NCBI GenBank assembly: GCA_963837025.1
Contig: CAWILT010000001.1
Span: forward strand, 124,001 to 188,000
From: JALZUV01 sp963837025
GTDB taxonomy: Bacteria; Pseudomonadota; Alphaproteobacteria; Rickettsiales; JALZUV01
DNA: 64,000 bases
Reading direction: 5' to 3'
In this document: positions 8,284 through 17,677 of the stretch, piece after piece
Layout of the letters: each line of letters opens with the position of its first letter
Position numbering within the stretch: position 1 is the first letter of the stretch
Translations under genes and position numbers: made by a program
The notes under the pieces: generated by a model
Told to the model about the DNA's origin: nothing
Database searches by the model: none
Seen by the model: the letters and a program-made list of their open reading frames with translations, nothing else

Positions 8284-10073
8284 GCCAATCTTGGCTTAGC
8301 GGAAATAACTGGCAGGCTAAACCCGTTGATGAAAGTTACGCGCTTGCCTGTGCTCAACGTTTCGGACTTGATGAAACCTTGGGGCGATTGCTTGATCAAC
8401 GCCGCGTACCGCTTGAATCTATTGATGATTACCTCAATCCAACGCTACGCGATTTGCTTCCTGACCCCATGCATCTATTAGGGATGGAGCAGGCGGTAAA
8501 CCGTTTAGCGCTTGCCGTACAAAATAATGAAGTGATTGGCGTATTTGGCGATTATGATGTGGATGGTGCAACCTCATCGGCTATTTTGCTCCGTTATTTT
8601 ACTGAAATTGGCATCACCGCGCCGGTACACATTCCCGATAGGCAAAAAGAAGGTTATGGCCCAAATTTATATGGTTTTAATCGGCTCAAAGAGCAGGGTG
8701 CAACTCTTATAATTACAGTTGATACAGGGGCTTTAGCCCATACTGTACTAGCCGAAGCCGCCAAATTAGGGTTTGAAGTTATTGTATTAGATCACCATCA
8801 AGGCGAATCAGAATTGCCGCAAGCAGTAGCGGTCGTTAACCCCAACCGCGCTGATGAAACCACCCCATATAAATATTTAGCAGCAGTCGGAGTGACCTTT
8901 TTAACGCTGGTAGCGCTACATACACGCTTAAAAGAAAGTGGATTCTTTACATCAAGAGAAGCGCCTAATCTATTGAGTTACCTTGATATTGTTGCGCTTG
9001 GCACTGTGTGCGATGTGGTGCCGCTAGTGGGTTTAAATCGTGCATTTGTTGTGCAGGGATTGAAAATGATGGCACATCGACAAAATGCGGGTATTAGTTG
9101 CTTATTATCCGTTGGCGGAGTGGAAGGCACACCAACACCTTATCATTTAGGTTTCGTAATAGGCCCACGAATTAATGCGGGTGGGCGTGTGGGTCAGGCA
9201 GATTTAGGCGTGCGACTTTTAACGGAAACGAATTTTGAGACGGCACATCAATTAGCCGAACAGCTTGATAAACATAATCATGAACGCCGCGCCATCGAGT
9301 CCCATGTTCAAGAAGCCGCCATGCAGCAAGCCCAAGCCCAAATTGATGCTGGCGAGCAATCCATGCTCTGTGCAGTGGGCACCGATTGGCATGAAGGTAT
9401 CATAGGCATCGTTGCCGGTCGCATTAAAGAAAAATTCTCACTTCCGGCGGCGGTCATTACCTGCGATAGTGCTAATGGTAATCGTGGAAAAGCCTCAGCA
9501 CGTTCGGTTTCGGGCGTTGATATGGGGCAAATGGTAATTGCTGCCCGCCAATCAAATTTACTAATCGCGGGTGGTGGTCATGCAATGGCCGCAGGATTTT
9601 CAGTTGAAGACAATAAGCGCGACGAATTTATTGCATTCGCCCGCGCACGATTAGCAGCAGCAGTTGCACATTATCAAGAACATTATGTGCGTGAATATGA
9701 TGCGATTTTGCCGCTAACCGCAGCATCCATTGAACTTTGCGATGAAATTGAAAAAATTGGCCCGTATGGTGCAGGTAACGCCGCACCGCGCTTTCGCATA
9801 GATAATCTGCAAATTGTGAAAGCCGAAATTATGGGCAGAACCAAAGAGCATCTTCGGCTTTTCGTTAGCGAACCTAAAACGAGTGCTTCACGCTCCACTG
9901 CTACTTTAAAGGTGATGAGCTTCGGCACCGCTCAAACTCCGTTCGGCCAGCAGCTTTTAGGGTCAATAGGCAAAGAATGCTCGGTAATTGGGCGCTTGAA
10001 AATGGATGAATGGAAAGGCCGCTATTCCGTTAGTCTAATGCTTGAAGATGCTAAGATTGAAGCAAATTCTTAA
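8280..10073 (+). CDS. recJ: Single-stranded-DNA-specific exonuclease RecJ
   Basis: A 5'-3' ssDNA exonuclease acting in RecFOR recombination, mismatch repair and base-excision repair. 597 residues. DHH-family motifs are complete: DYDVDG at 91-96, DHH at 171-173, and the DHHA1 motif GGGHAMAAG with His434. A C-terminal OB-fold region follows from about residue 470. Translation is coupled to hom through an ATGA overlap. It converges on mlaF, and the two stops overlap in the four bases TTAA (10070-10073). Confidence 0.96.
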   Translation: MSQSWLSGNNWQAKPVDESYALACAQRFGLDETLGRLLDQRRVPLESIDDYLNPTLRDLLPDPMHLLGMEQAVNRLALAVQNNEVIGVFGDYDVDGATSSAILLRYFTEIGITAPVHIPDRQKEGYGPNLYGFNRLKEQGATLIITVDTGALAHTVLAEAAKLGFEVIVLDHHQGESELPQAVAVVNPNRADETTPYKYLAAVGVTFLTLVALHTRLKESGFFTSREAPNLLSYLDIVALGTVCDVVPLVGLNRAFVVQGLKMMAHRQNAGISCLLSVGGVEGTPTPYHLGFVIGPRINAGGRVGQADLGVRLLTETNFETAHQLAEQLDKHNHERRAIESHVQEAAMQQAQAQIDAGEQSMLCAVGTDWHEGIIGIVAGRIKEKFSLPAAVITCDSANGNRGKASARSVSGVDMGQMVIAARQSNLLIAGGGHAMAAGFSVEDNKRDEFIAFARARLAAAVAHYQEHYVREYDAILPLTAASIELCDEIEKIGPYGAGNAAPRFRIDNLQIVKAEIMGRTKEHLRLFVSEPKTSASRSTATLKVMSFGTAQTPFGQQLLGSIGKECSVIGRLKMDEWKGRYSVSLMLEDAKIEANS

Positions 10074-10855
10074 GCATTCATTTCGGTTTTTGCTTTTTCC
10101 TTAGCATCAGTGATAGGCCCATCAGCACGGCCATGCACAAACTGATCTACATAACGGTTTTTACTGGTATAAACGCTTTTAGCAGCGCCCTGCCATATAA
10201 TTTCGCCATCAAACAGCATTGCAATTCTATCAGCAATTTTTACGGCAGAATGCATATCATGCGTAATCGTCATGGTGGTAGAGCCCAGCTCTTTAGTGCA
10301 TTTAACAATTAAATCATTGATAACATCAGCCATTATTGGGTCGAGTCCGGTAGTGGGCTCATCAAAAAAGATAATTTCAGGATCACCACAAATCGCGCGC
10401 GCCAATGCCACACGCTTTTGCATACCTCCCGATAATTCAGCAGGGAATGCATCTGCTTCACGCTCGCTTAAACCTACTTGCTCTAGTTTACTAATGGCTA
10501 AGTTACGCGCTTCTTGTTTGTTCATACCATCATTAAAAAATGGCGCGAATGTTATATTTTGCCAAACCGGAATGGAATCGAACAAGGCACCGCCTTGAAA
10601 CAACATGCCAAATTTTGACATATACTTCATTCGTTTGCGGCTGCTCATTTCATGAACGGACTCACCATCCACCACAATTTTTCCACTCGTTGGCGTCATC
10701 AACCCTAAAACATTTTTGAGCAAAACCGATTTACCTGAACCAGAGCCGCCAATAATAACTAACGATTCGCCTGCTTTCACGTCTAAATTAATGCCACTAA
10801 GTACATTTTTAAAGCCAAAGGATTTGGTGATATTATCAATGATTATTTTACTCAT
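10070..10855 (-). CDS. mlaF: ABC transporter ATPase, MlaF-type phospholipid transport
   Basis: Powers lipid transport between inner and outer membranes (Mla pathway). 261 residues. Walker A GGSGSGKS at 36-43, signature LSGGMQKR, and Walker B FFDEPTTGLDP followed by ITHD for the H-loop. It overlaps the upstream permease gene by 4 bp, so they form one transcript. The MCE subunit gene mlaD, often next in line, is not here: recJ on the opposite strand follows directly. Confidence 0.93.
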   Translation of the reverse strand: MSKIIIDNITKSFGFKNVLSGINLDVKAGESLVIIGGSGSGKSVLLKNVLGLMTPTSGKIVVDGESVHEMSSRKRMKYMSKFGMLFQGGALFDSIPVWQNITFAPFFNDGMNKQEARNLAISKLEQVGLSEREADAFPAELSGGMQKRVALARAICGDPEIIFFDEPTTGLDPIMADVINDLIVKCTKELGSTTMTITHDMHSAVKIADRIAMLFDGEIIWQGAAKSVYTSKNRYVDQFVHGRADGPITDAKEKAKTEMNA

Positions 10856-11622
10856 GAGAAGAAAATCGCCGTTACAATATAATTTGATAGCAAAATAAGC
10901 ACCGAGGCCGAAACGACGGCATTGGTAGTTGCTACACCCACACCTTGCGCACCCCGTCCTGAATAAAATCCGTGATAACAGCCCATTAGGGAAATAATAA
11001 ATCCGAAGACTGAGGCTTTGACTAAACCTGAAATAACATCGCGTGCTTCTAAAAATTCAAAGGTACTATTTAGATAAGGTCCTGCTGCAAAATCCAATTT
11101 GTAAACACTCACTAAATAGCCACCATATACACCAATAATATCCGCAATTAATACTAATACGGGCAACATTAAAATGCCGGCAATTAAACGCGGAAACACT
11201 AAATAATTATGCGGGCTGGTCGATAAAGTTTCAAGCGCATCAAGTTGTTCGGTTACGCGCATTGTGCCAATCTCAGCCGCAAATGATGCACCAATACGCC
11301 CCGCAACCATTAAACCAGCTAACACCGGCCCAAGCTCGCGTGTGATAGATAATACCACGACGACAGCAATTGAACTTTCAGCCGAAAAACGTGAAAAACC
11401 AGAATAGCTTTGTAGCGCCAGTACCGCGCCTGTGAAAATGGCAGTTAGTCCAATCACCGGCAGTGAATAAAACCCAATTTCAACCATCATACGCCAAATT
11501 TGGCGCCAATACCATGGGCCACGAACCCCAGCAAATAGCCCGCGCCCAGCAAATACACTGATACGACCAGTTACTTCAAAAAAGCTAAGGGCAAATGCGC
11601 CAATTGAGGATAAAATTTGCAT
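10852..11622 (-). CDS. mlaE: MlaE-family permease
   Basis: Inner-membrane permease of the Mla lipid transporter. 256 residues with about five to six hydrophobic segments. The family-typical region LGPVLAGLMVAGRIGASFAA is followed by an EIGTMRVTEQLDAL motif (coupling helix facing MlaF). The last 4 bp overlap mlaF. A purine-rich Shine-Dalgarno (AGGAG on the coding strand) precedes the ATG. The gene lies 20 bp downstream of alr, suggesting a run from alr into mlaE-mlaF. Confidence 0.93.
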   Translation of the reverse strand: MQILSSIGAFALSFFEVTGRISVFAGRGLFAGVRGPWYWRQIWRMMVEIGFYSLPVIGLTAIFTGAVLALQSYSGFSRFSAESSIAVVVVLSITRELGPVLAGLMVAGRIGASFAAEIGTMRVTEQLDALETLSTSPHNYLVFPRLIAGILMLPVLVLIADIIGVYGGYLVSVYKLDFAAGPYLNSTFEFLEARDVISGLVKASVFGFIISLMGCYHGFYSGRGAQGVGVATTNAVVSASVLILLSNYIVTAIFFS

Positions 11623-11642
11623 AGGAGCTATTACTAACAGAA

Positions 11643-12749
11643 TTAATTTGGCTGTCGAGTCCTCAAGTATTCTCTTTTCACTCGGGCTTTAATGCTTGTT
11701 AGAATCTCATAACCAATCGTATGCGCGATGGAAGCCATATAATTAACATCATGATCGGCATTGATAAGCTCTACACGTGAGCCTTCGCTAATTTTATCAT
11801 GCGGAATATTACTCACATCCACAGTTATTAAATCCATTGAGATACGACCAATAACCGAGGCTTTATAACCATTAATTGTGCATTGATAATTTTTGCCTGA
11901 CAATAAGCGGTGCAATCCATCAGCATAACCAATACCCACAGTAGCAATACGCGTGCCTTTGGGCACAATCACATCGGCTCCATAGCCAACGGCCTCATCA
12001 TCCTGTTGCGTAGTTCGCAACTGTAAAAGGGGTGCATGAAGGGAAACAACCGATTCTACGGGGCTTGGTTTATCTTCAAATGGATTAATGCCATACAGTG
12101 CACAGCCTGGTCGGGCTAAATCATGATGATAGGCGCTACCCAAAAACACGCCTGCTGAATTGGCAAGGCTAGCAGGTAAATTTGGAAAGCATTTTCGTAC
12201 ATGATCAAACCGATCGCGCTGTAGCTGATTTAATTCTGAAGTGGAGTCGCTGGCACAGGAAAGATGGCTCATAATAAAGCGCGTTTGTGCGGCGTTAATA
12301 CGTGATGAATCCATGGCCAGTTTTTCAGCATCGTCAACTGAGATGCCTAAACGATTCATGCCGGTATCAATATGTAAAACAGATGCTGCGGCTTTGATGT
12401 CTTTAGCTGCAAGCTCCCATCGTTCAAATTGGCTCATTGAATTTAAAACAGGAATGATATTATAATCTAAAAAATTATTTTCTTCACCTGCTTGAACACC
12501 AGCAAAAACGTAAATAAATTGGCTAGTTAGTAACTGACGCAACTCAATAGCTTCATCCAAGGTGGCTACAAAAAAATGCTCGCATCCTGCATCAGCAAGT
12601 GTAGCAGAAACTTCTTCTACCCCTAATCCATAGGCATTCGCTTTTACTACAGCCGCGCATGCATTTGAAGTATGAGTTTGTTTAAGCAATTTCCAATTAC
12701 GCAAAATTGCATCGAGATCAACTTGTAAAACTGCAGACCCAGATACCAT
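11643..12749 (-). CDS. alr: Alanine racemase
   Basis: PLP enzyme that converts L- to D-alanine for peptidoglycan. 368 residues. The PLP lysine is Lys36 in VVKANAYGLG. HIDTGMNRLG and the second catalytic region VGIGYADGL, followed by IGRISMDLITVDV, are in place. The order dnaB then alr is common in alphaproteobacteria; here mscL and mscS are inserted between them. Five bases separate the start from the mscS stop. Confidence 0.95.
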   Translation of the reverse strand: MVSGSAVLQVDLDAILRNWKLLKQTHTSNACAAVVKANAYGLGVEEVSATLADAGCEHFFVATLDEAIELRQLLTSQFIYVFAGVQAGEENNFLDYNIIPVLNSMSQFERWELAAKDIKAAASVLHIDTGMNRLGISVDDAEKLAMDSSRINAAQTRFIMSHLSCASDSTSELNQLQRDRFDHVRKCFPNLPASLANSAGVFLGSAYHHDLARPGCALYGINPFEDKPSPVESVVSLHAPLLQLRTTQQDDEAVGYGADVIVPKGTRIATVGIGYADGLHRLLSGKNYQCTINGYKASVIGRISMDLITVDVSNIPHDKISEGSRVELINADHDVNYMASIAHTIGYEILTSIKARVKREYLRTRQPN

Positions 12750-12754
12750 AGAAA

Positions 12755-13642
12755 TTAACTCTTTTTCTTAGAAATAGATTTTTTTGCAGGCGTTTGAGGT
12801 TGCGTATTAGCAAAATCACCATAGTGATGCACATCGCGTTGTGGAAATGGAATTGAGAATCCATGAGCATCCAGCTGCTCTTTAATCTCTTGCATCAACT
12901 CGTAGCGCACTAACCAATAATCTTCAGATTTAACCCATGGGCGCACGTTAAAATTCACACTATTGTCGCCTAATTCAGCAACGGCAACCAAGGGTGCAGG
13001 ATCTTCCAACACACGCTCGTTAGATTCCAAAATATCGGTAAGCACCTTTTTCACATCGCGCAAATTATCATCATAACCCACACCAATCACCAAATCGATA
13101 CGACGAGTAGCATTAGCGGTGAAATTGATAATATTATCTGAAATAATTTTGCCGTTAGGTACGATAATCGTGCGGTTATCCGGCGTTTTCATATAGGTGG
13201 TAAAAATGTTAATTTCTTGCACGCTGCCTTCAATGCCACCTGCACTTACGAAATCACCTTTATGAAATGGGCGAAACATTACAATCATAACACCAGCCGC
13301 AAAGTTGGATAGTGATCCTTGCAATGCTAAGCCGATGGCTAGGCCAGCAGCCGCAATTACCGCGGCCATTGAAGTGGTTTCAACCCCTAATGTACCAATG
13401 GCAGCAATAACCACCATTACGATAAGAACATAATAAATAATATTGGCTAAAAATCCGGTGATGGTAGGATCAATACGGTGTTTTTCCATCATCTTGCGTG
13501 AAACATTACTTATTTTAAGTGCAAGCCATTTGCCAATTACAAAAATTGCAATTGCGCTTAATAAAGCAGTTCCATATTCAATTGCATAAGCAATGAGCAC
13601 CTCAGTATCGATACCCTCAAACCAAACTTTTATTTGTTCCAT
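12755..13642 (-). CDS. mscS: Small-conductance mechanosensitive channel, MscS family
   Basis: Releases solutes on hypo-osmotic shock. 295 residues. Three hydrophobic segments occupy about residues 15-120; the third is the Gly/Ala-rich pore helix (AAGLAIGLALQGSLSNFAAG). The beta domain follows (GDFVSAGGIEGSVQEI), then an alpha/beta C-terminal domain and a lysine-rich tail. Length and layout match the minimal E. coli-type MscS. Adjacent mscL suggests an osmotic-safety gene pair. Confidence 0.93.
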   Translation of the reverse strand: MEQIKVWFEGIDTEVLIAYAIEYGTALLSAIAIFVIGKWLALKISNVSRKMMEKHRIDPTITGFLANIIYYVLIVMVVIAAIGTLGVETTSMAAVIAAAGLAIGLALQGSLSNFAAGVMIVMFRPFHKGDFVSAGGIEGSVQEINIFTTYMKTPDNRTIIVPNGKIISDNIINFTANATRRIDLVIGVGYDDNLRDVKKVLTDILESNERVLEDPAPLVAVAELGDNSVNFNVRPWVKSEDYWLVRYELMQEIKEQLDAHGFSIPFPQRDVHHYGDFANTQPQTPAKKSISKKKS

Positions 13643-13678
13643 TTAAAAAGCCCCTTCTTTAATTGGTTTTAACCTAAA

Positions 13679-13711
13679 CAAAAAAGGCGACCTGTAAAGG
13701 CCGCCTTTTAG
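13679..13711 (-). terminator. Intrinsic terminator after mscL
   Basis: On the minus strand a GC-rich hairpin (AAAAGGCGGCC / GTCGCCTTTT, 7-nt loop) is followed by a T run. It separates mscL from mscS. The plus strand also ends in several Ts, so it may act both ways. Confidence 0.8.
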
Positions 13712-13726
13712 TTAAATACTAAGAAA

Positions 13727-14209
13727 TTATTTTTTAGCAGAAGTTTTAGAAGCCGTTTTTTTAACGGGTGCTTTTTTAACAGCCGCTTTAGAAGGTGATG
13801 CTGCTTTTGTCGGCTTTTTAAGGGAATCGCGAATTTCTTCCAACAATTTTACTTCATCCGATTTTGCAGCGGGTGCTGCCGCAGTAACTTCTTCCTTTTG
13901 CTTTAAACTATTCATTACTCTTACAGCCATAAATATGGCAAATGCCACAATAGTAAAATCAACGATAGTTTGAATAAATTCACCATACATTATGGCCACT
14001 TCAGCAAGCTCGCCTTGGGCGGGTTTTAAAACCACTTTTAAATCAGTGAAATCAACGCCACCAATTAACAAACCTAATGGTGGCATAATCACACCATTTA
14101 CAAATGCCGAAACAATTTTGCCAAAAGCAGCACCGATAATAATACCAACGGCCATATCAACCACGTTGCCACGCATTGCAAAATCTTTAAATTCTTTAGT
14201 CATACTCAT
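13727..14209 (-). CDS. mscL: Large-conductance mechanosensitive channel MscL
   Basis: Homopentameric pore opened by high membrane tension. 160 residues. The N-terminal FAMRGNVVDMAVGIIIGAAF segment with TM1 is canonical, and TM2 lies at about residues 75-95. The usual C-terminal helix (EEIRDSLKK) is followed by an added tail of about 30 residues made almost only of Lys, Ala, Pro, Ser and Thr, longer than the roughly 136-residue enterobacterial protein. A good Shine-Dalgarno (AAGGAG) lies upstream. Confidence 0.96.
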   Translation of the reverse strand: MSMTKEFKDFAMRGNVVDMAVGIIIGAAFGKIVSAFVNGVIMPPLGLLIGGVDFTDLKVVLKPAQGELAEVAIMYGEFIQTIVDFTIVAFAIFMAVRVMNSLKQKEEVTAAAPAAKSDEVKLLEEIRDSLKKPTKAASPSKAAVKKAPVKKTASKTSAKK

Positions 14210-14268
14210 CTTAAAATCTCCTTATTTATTCTTTATCAGTAGATGATAAAATAAATGCAACTTAGAAT

Positions 14269-15732
14269 TTAAAAATGGTCTTTTTCAAGGTCAGAAAAGC
14301 GTGCGAGTTCGCCTTGGAATGCGCAGGCTATGGTTTTAATGCCACCATGTCGGTTTTTCGAAACAATCACATCGGCAAGCCCATGCACTTTTTCCATATC
14401 TTCCTGCCAAGCAAGAAACTTATCTACCTCATCTTCACGTGGCATTTTGCGCATCAGGTAATATTCTTCACGGTAAACAAACATTACAATATCTGCATCT
14501 TGCTCAATCGAACCCGATTCACGTAAATCAGAAAGCTGCGGGCGTTTATCATCACGGTTTTCGACCTGACGCGATAATTGGGAAAGAGCAAGCACAGGAA
14601 TATTTAATTCTTTGGCAATTGATTTTAAACCCATCGTAATTTCAGAAACTTCCTGAACCCGATTATCGCCTGACTTGCTGGAACCTCGCATTAACTGCAA
14701 ATAATCCACAACTAACAAACCCAAATTATGCATACGCTTTAAACGACGCGCCCTTGCACGCACCGATGCGATGGTTAGAGCAGGGGTGTCATCAATAAAA
14801 ATGGGAAGGCGCGTAATATTCTTACTGCTCTCTACTATTTTGCCAAACTGATCATTGTCAAACGCACCGCGACGAATATCGGATGAGCTAATGCCCGAAT
14901 CGCTTGAAAGTAATCGTGCCGCTAGCTGCTCAGATGACATTTCCAGTGAGAAAAAACCTACGGAAGGCATTTTGGCAGTGCTGCCACTTTTAGTATGTTG
15001 ATGTTCAAAATGTTTTGCCACCGAATGCGCCATGGAAAGTGCGAGTGCCGTTTTGCCCATTGAAGGACGACCAGCTAAAATTACTAAATCAGAATTTTGG
15101 AATCCACCTAATAACTTATTTAAATCAGCTAAACCGGTTGGAATGCCAACCGTTTCACCATCATGTTTAAATGCACGTTCAGCACTTGCCACCGCATCGC
15201 TAACTGCACCGCCAATTGCTGCAAAAGATTTATTCGCAATACCTTCTGATGCTAAGTTATAAAGCTGCTGCTCGGCTTGTTCAATATGCTCAGTCGCACT
15301 GCGTTCATCTGAAGCGTCAAATGCATCATTGACGACTTCAGTACCAATAGCAATCAGCTCACGCTTTTTCGCTAAATCAAGAATCAGTTGGCTATATTCG
15401 CGCACGTTGATGATGGAAACAGCGGAAACTGAAAGCTGGCCTAAATAATCCCCCGCATTGCTATCAGCCTCCGTTTTAAAGCTATGCTTTAACGTTACAG
15501 CATTGGCAATCATGCCTTTATCATGGTGCTGTTGAATCACACGAAAGATGCGCTGGTGGATGGGTTGATAAAAATGGGAATCGACTAATGCATCAACAAT
15601 TTGATGCATCGCTTCATTATTTAACAATATGGCACCAAGTAAAGCCTGTTCAACGCCTACATTATGTGGAGCCTCGCGCGCAAGGCTAGTCGGCGATTGA
15701 TTGTCAGTTACTAATATTGGTAATGCATCCAC
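14269..15732 (-). CDS. dnaB: Replicative DNA helicase DnaB
   Basis: Hexameric 5'-3' helicase of the replication fork. 487 residues. N-terminal primase-interacting domain at about 25-125, linker, then the RecA-like C-terminal domain. Walker A is GRPSMGKTA with Lys227; Walker B LLVVDYLQLM; DnaB motif LSQLSRQVENR. No intein is present. It has its own upstream region, 91 bp from the SURF1 gene on the same strand. Confidence 0.97.
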   Translation of the reverse strand: MDALPILVTDNQSPTSLAREAPHNVGVEQALLGAILLNNEAMHQIVDALVDSHFYQPIHQRIFRVIQQHHDKGMIANAVTLKHSFKTEADSNAGDYLGQLSVSAVSIINVREYSQLILDLAKKRELIAIGTEVVNDAFDASDERSATEHIEQAEQQLYNLASEGIANKSFAAIGGAVSDAVASAERAFKHDGETVGIPTGLADLNKLLGGFQNSDLVILAGRPSMGKTALALSMAHSVAKHFEHQHTKSGSTAKMPSVGFFSLEMSSEQLAARLLSSDSGISSSDIRRGAFDNDQFGKIVESSKNITRLPIFIDDTPALTIASVRARARRLKRMHNLGLLVVDYLQLMRGSSKSGDNRVQEVSEITMGLKSIAKELNIPVLALSQLSRQVENRDDKRPQLSDLRESGSIEQDADIVMFVYREEYYLMRKMPREDEVDKFLAWQEDMEKVHGLADVIVSKNRHGGIKTIACAFQGELARFSDLEKDHF

Positions 15733-15823
15733 AAAAAACGCCCTTTATTATTTTTATTATTATGTAGTGGGGGTGTAATACTAACGCGACTGATAATGTT
15801 AATAAAGTTTTATTATTAAAAAT

Positions 15824-16510
15824 TTATTGCTTACGAATACGCACGAGAAACATAATTAATCCCGCTATCGCCAACAAATACCACGTAAGTGCATAACCTA
15901 AATGATCATTACGAAATATGCGAACCCCATCAGATGGTATAGGAAACTGATTTAAATCGGGGGCGCTATCTATGGCTTCAAGCACAATCGGTTCAAGTTT
16001 TAGATTCGTAAATTGCTCAATTGCCGGCAAATCTAGCGTAAACCAAAAATTTTTCTCTGGATGGTTGCTAGGTGTAAATAGTTTCGCGCTATCAGGGAGA
16101 CGAATAACTGCAGTACCCGATATATTGGTTTTGGAAATGCTATCAGGACGATTTTCTTTATCTTTCAACTCAAATGGAATCCACCCACGATTGACTAAAA
16201 AAATTCGGCCATCTGCAATTTTCATGGGTGTAATGAGTTGATATCCTGTTTTACCATGCCATCTGCGACCACCTAAATGCACTTCCGTATCATGTATAAA
16301 TTCACCTTTATAAAAAACATGGCGATAAGTATCTTCAGTTAAAGCATCCTCAGCGATAGATTCAAGTGCTATTGGTGCGGTTTGCATTCCTAAATCATAC
16401 TGAGCTTGTAAATTATTTTTCCACTCCAACCGGCTAAGCTGCCACGTTCCCATAGCAAGCAAAGTGCCCACCGTTGCAAACATAAATAACCAAGGCAAAA
16501 CTTTTTTCAT
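15824..16510 (-). CDS. SURF1-family cytochrome c oxidase assembly protein
   Basis: Helps insert heme a into oxidase subunit I. 228 residues, with one membrane helix at each end (about residues 5-25 and 205-223) and a periplasmic domain between. The family motif GTWQLSRLEWK follows TM1, and the central GGRRWHGKTGYQLITP and VNRGWIP motifs are conserved. Start overlaps the DUF983 stop by 4 bp. Last gene of a run ctaG-ctaE-DUF983-SURF1. Confidence 0.92.
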   Translation of the reverse strand: MKKVLPWLFMFATVGTLLAMGTWQLSRLEWKNNLQAQYDLGMQTAPIALESIAEDALTEDTYRHVFYKGEFIHDTEVHLGGRRWHGKTGYQLITPMKIADGRIFLVNRGWIPFELKDKENRPDSISKTNISGTAVIRLPDSAKLFTPSNHPEKNFWFTLDLPAIEQFTNLKLEPIVLEAIDSAPDLNQFPIPSDGVRIFRNDHLGYALTWYLLAIAGLIMFLVRIRKQ

Positions 16511-16851
16511 GGCTGATCCTTTTTTATCAAATGCTCATATTGGTAGGAAATCATCAGCGATTTAGTAAGGCGCAATAAAATGGGCGATATGATTAAGATC
16601 ATAGGAAGCCACAATAAGGCATGTATCCAATAAGACGGCTGATAAACAAGTTCAATCCACACAGCAAAACCCGTCGCAACAAACCCCATAAACGTAATGA
16701 CTAAAAATGCGGGGCCATCTGCCGTTTCATTATCTGCAAAATTTAACCCACAATTAGGGCATCGGTCATGCACCGTTAAAAACCCTTTAAATATGCTGGC
16801 CTGCTTACATTTAGGACAGCGCCCTTTAATGGCTTGTAAGGCTAGACTCAA
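16507..16851 (-). CDS. DUF983 zinc-ribbon membrane protein of the oxidase cluster
   Basis: Small membrane protein of unknown biochemical role that often travels with ctaE in alphaproteobacteria. Two CxxC pairs (RCPKC and RCPNC) form a zinc ribbon before two membrane helices (about FLVITFMGFVATGFAVW and LLWLPMILIISPILL). I choose the TTG at 16851, which overlaps the ctaE TGA as TTGA and gives the compact start MSLALQAIKGRCPKC. GTG at 16860 or ATG at 16890 are alternatives; the latter would overlap ctaE by 43 bp. Confidence 0.85.
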   Translation of the reverse strand: MSLALQAIKGRCPKCKQASIFKGFLTVHDRCPNCGLNFADNETADGPAFLVITFMGFVATGFAVWIELVYQPSYWIHALLWLPMILIISPILLRLTKSLMISYQYEHLIKKDQP

Positions 16852-17663
16852 CCGCCCCACCAATACACAAATACGAATAGGAACAACCATACCACATCAA
16901 CAAAATGCCAATACCACGCGGCAAATTCAAACCCAAGATGATGCTTTGTTGTGAATTGATTTTTACGCGCACGCATTAAGCACACAGCCAAAAATATGGT
17001 TCCGATTAAAACATGTAAACCATGGAAACCCGTCGCTAAATAGAATGTGCTGGCATAGATTCCATCTTTAAAACCAAAGGCTGCATGTGAATATTCATAA
17101 GCTTGCAACAGTGTAAATGAGAAGCCTAAAAATACGGTCCAACTAAGCGCTTGAACGAGGCTTTTATTATCTTTCTCAAGCAAAGCATGATGCGCCCATG
17201 TTACCGTTGTGCCTGATAACAAAAGAATAAGTGTGTTTAAAAACGGTAAATCCCAAGCGTCAAAAGTAGTGATATTTTCAGGTGGCCATATTCCTTCTGC
17301 CATTTCCCAAACATCTGTTAAGGGAAGCACCGGATAAAGGCTCGCATTGAAAAATGCCCAGAAAAACGCTGCAAAAAACATAATTTCTGAAACAATGAAA
17401 AGTGCCATACCTGCGCGCAAACCAACTTGCACGGGTTCAGTATGCACAGGGTCTTTACGCGATTCGCGAATGACATCGCGCCACCAACCATACATGCAAT
17501 ATAAAATACCTAAAAAGCCTGCGCCTGTAATCACTTGGCCAAAAGCAACTTTATGCATCGCCATCGCCATGCCTAGCGTAAATAATAGTAACGCCATAGA
17601 CGATAAAAACGGCCATGGGCTAGGGTCAACTAAGTGATACGGGTGTTGTTGCGGTTCAGCCAT
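16848..17663 (-). CDS. ctaE: Cytochrome c oxidase subunit III
   Basis: Seven-helix core subunit of aa3-type oxidase. 271 residues, matching family length. Recognisable segments are HPYHLVDPSPWP at the N-terminus, EIMFFAAFFWAFF in the second or third helix, and the C-terminal FHGLHVLIGT and WHFVDVVWLFLF motifs. It lies 14 bp after ctaG. Subunit I and II genes are not in this window, so the oxidase locus is split or rearranged. Confidence 0.96.
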   Translation of the reverse strand: MAEPQQHPYHLVDPSPWPFLSSMALLLFTLGMAMAMHKVAFGQVITGAGFLGILYCMYGWWRDVIRESRKDPVHTEPVQVGLRAGMALFIVSEIMFFAAFFWAFFNASLYPVLPLTDVWEMAEGIWPPENITTFDAWDLPFLNTLILLLSGTTVTWAHHALLEKDNKSLVQALSWTVFLGFSFTLLQAYEYSHAAFGFKDGIYASTFYLATGFHGLHVLIGTIFLAVCLMRARKNQFTTKHHLGFEFAAWYWHFVDVVWLFLFVFVYWWGG

Positions 17664-17677
17664 TACAAAGCTTTCTG

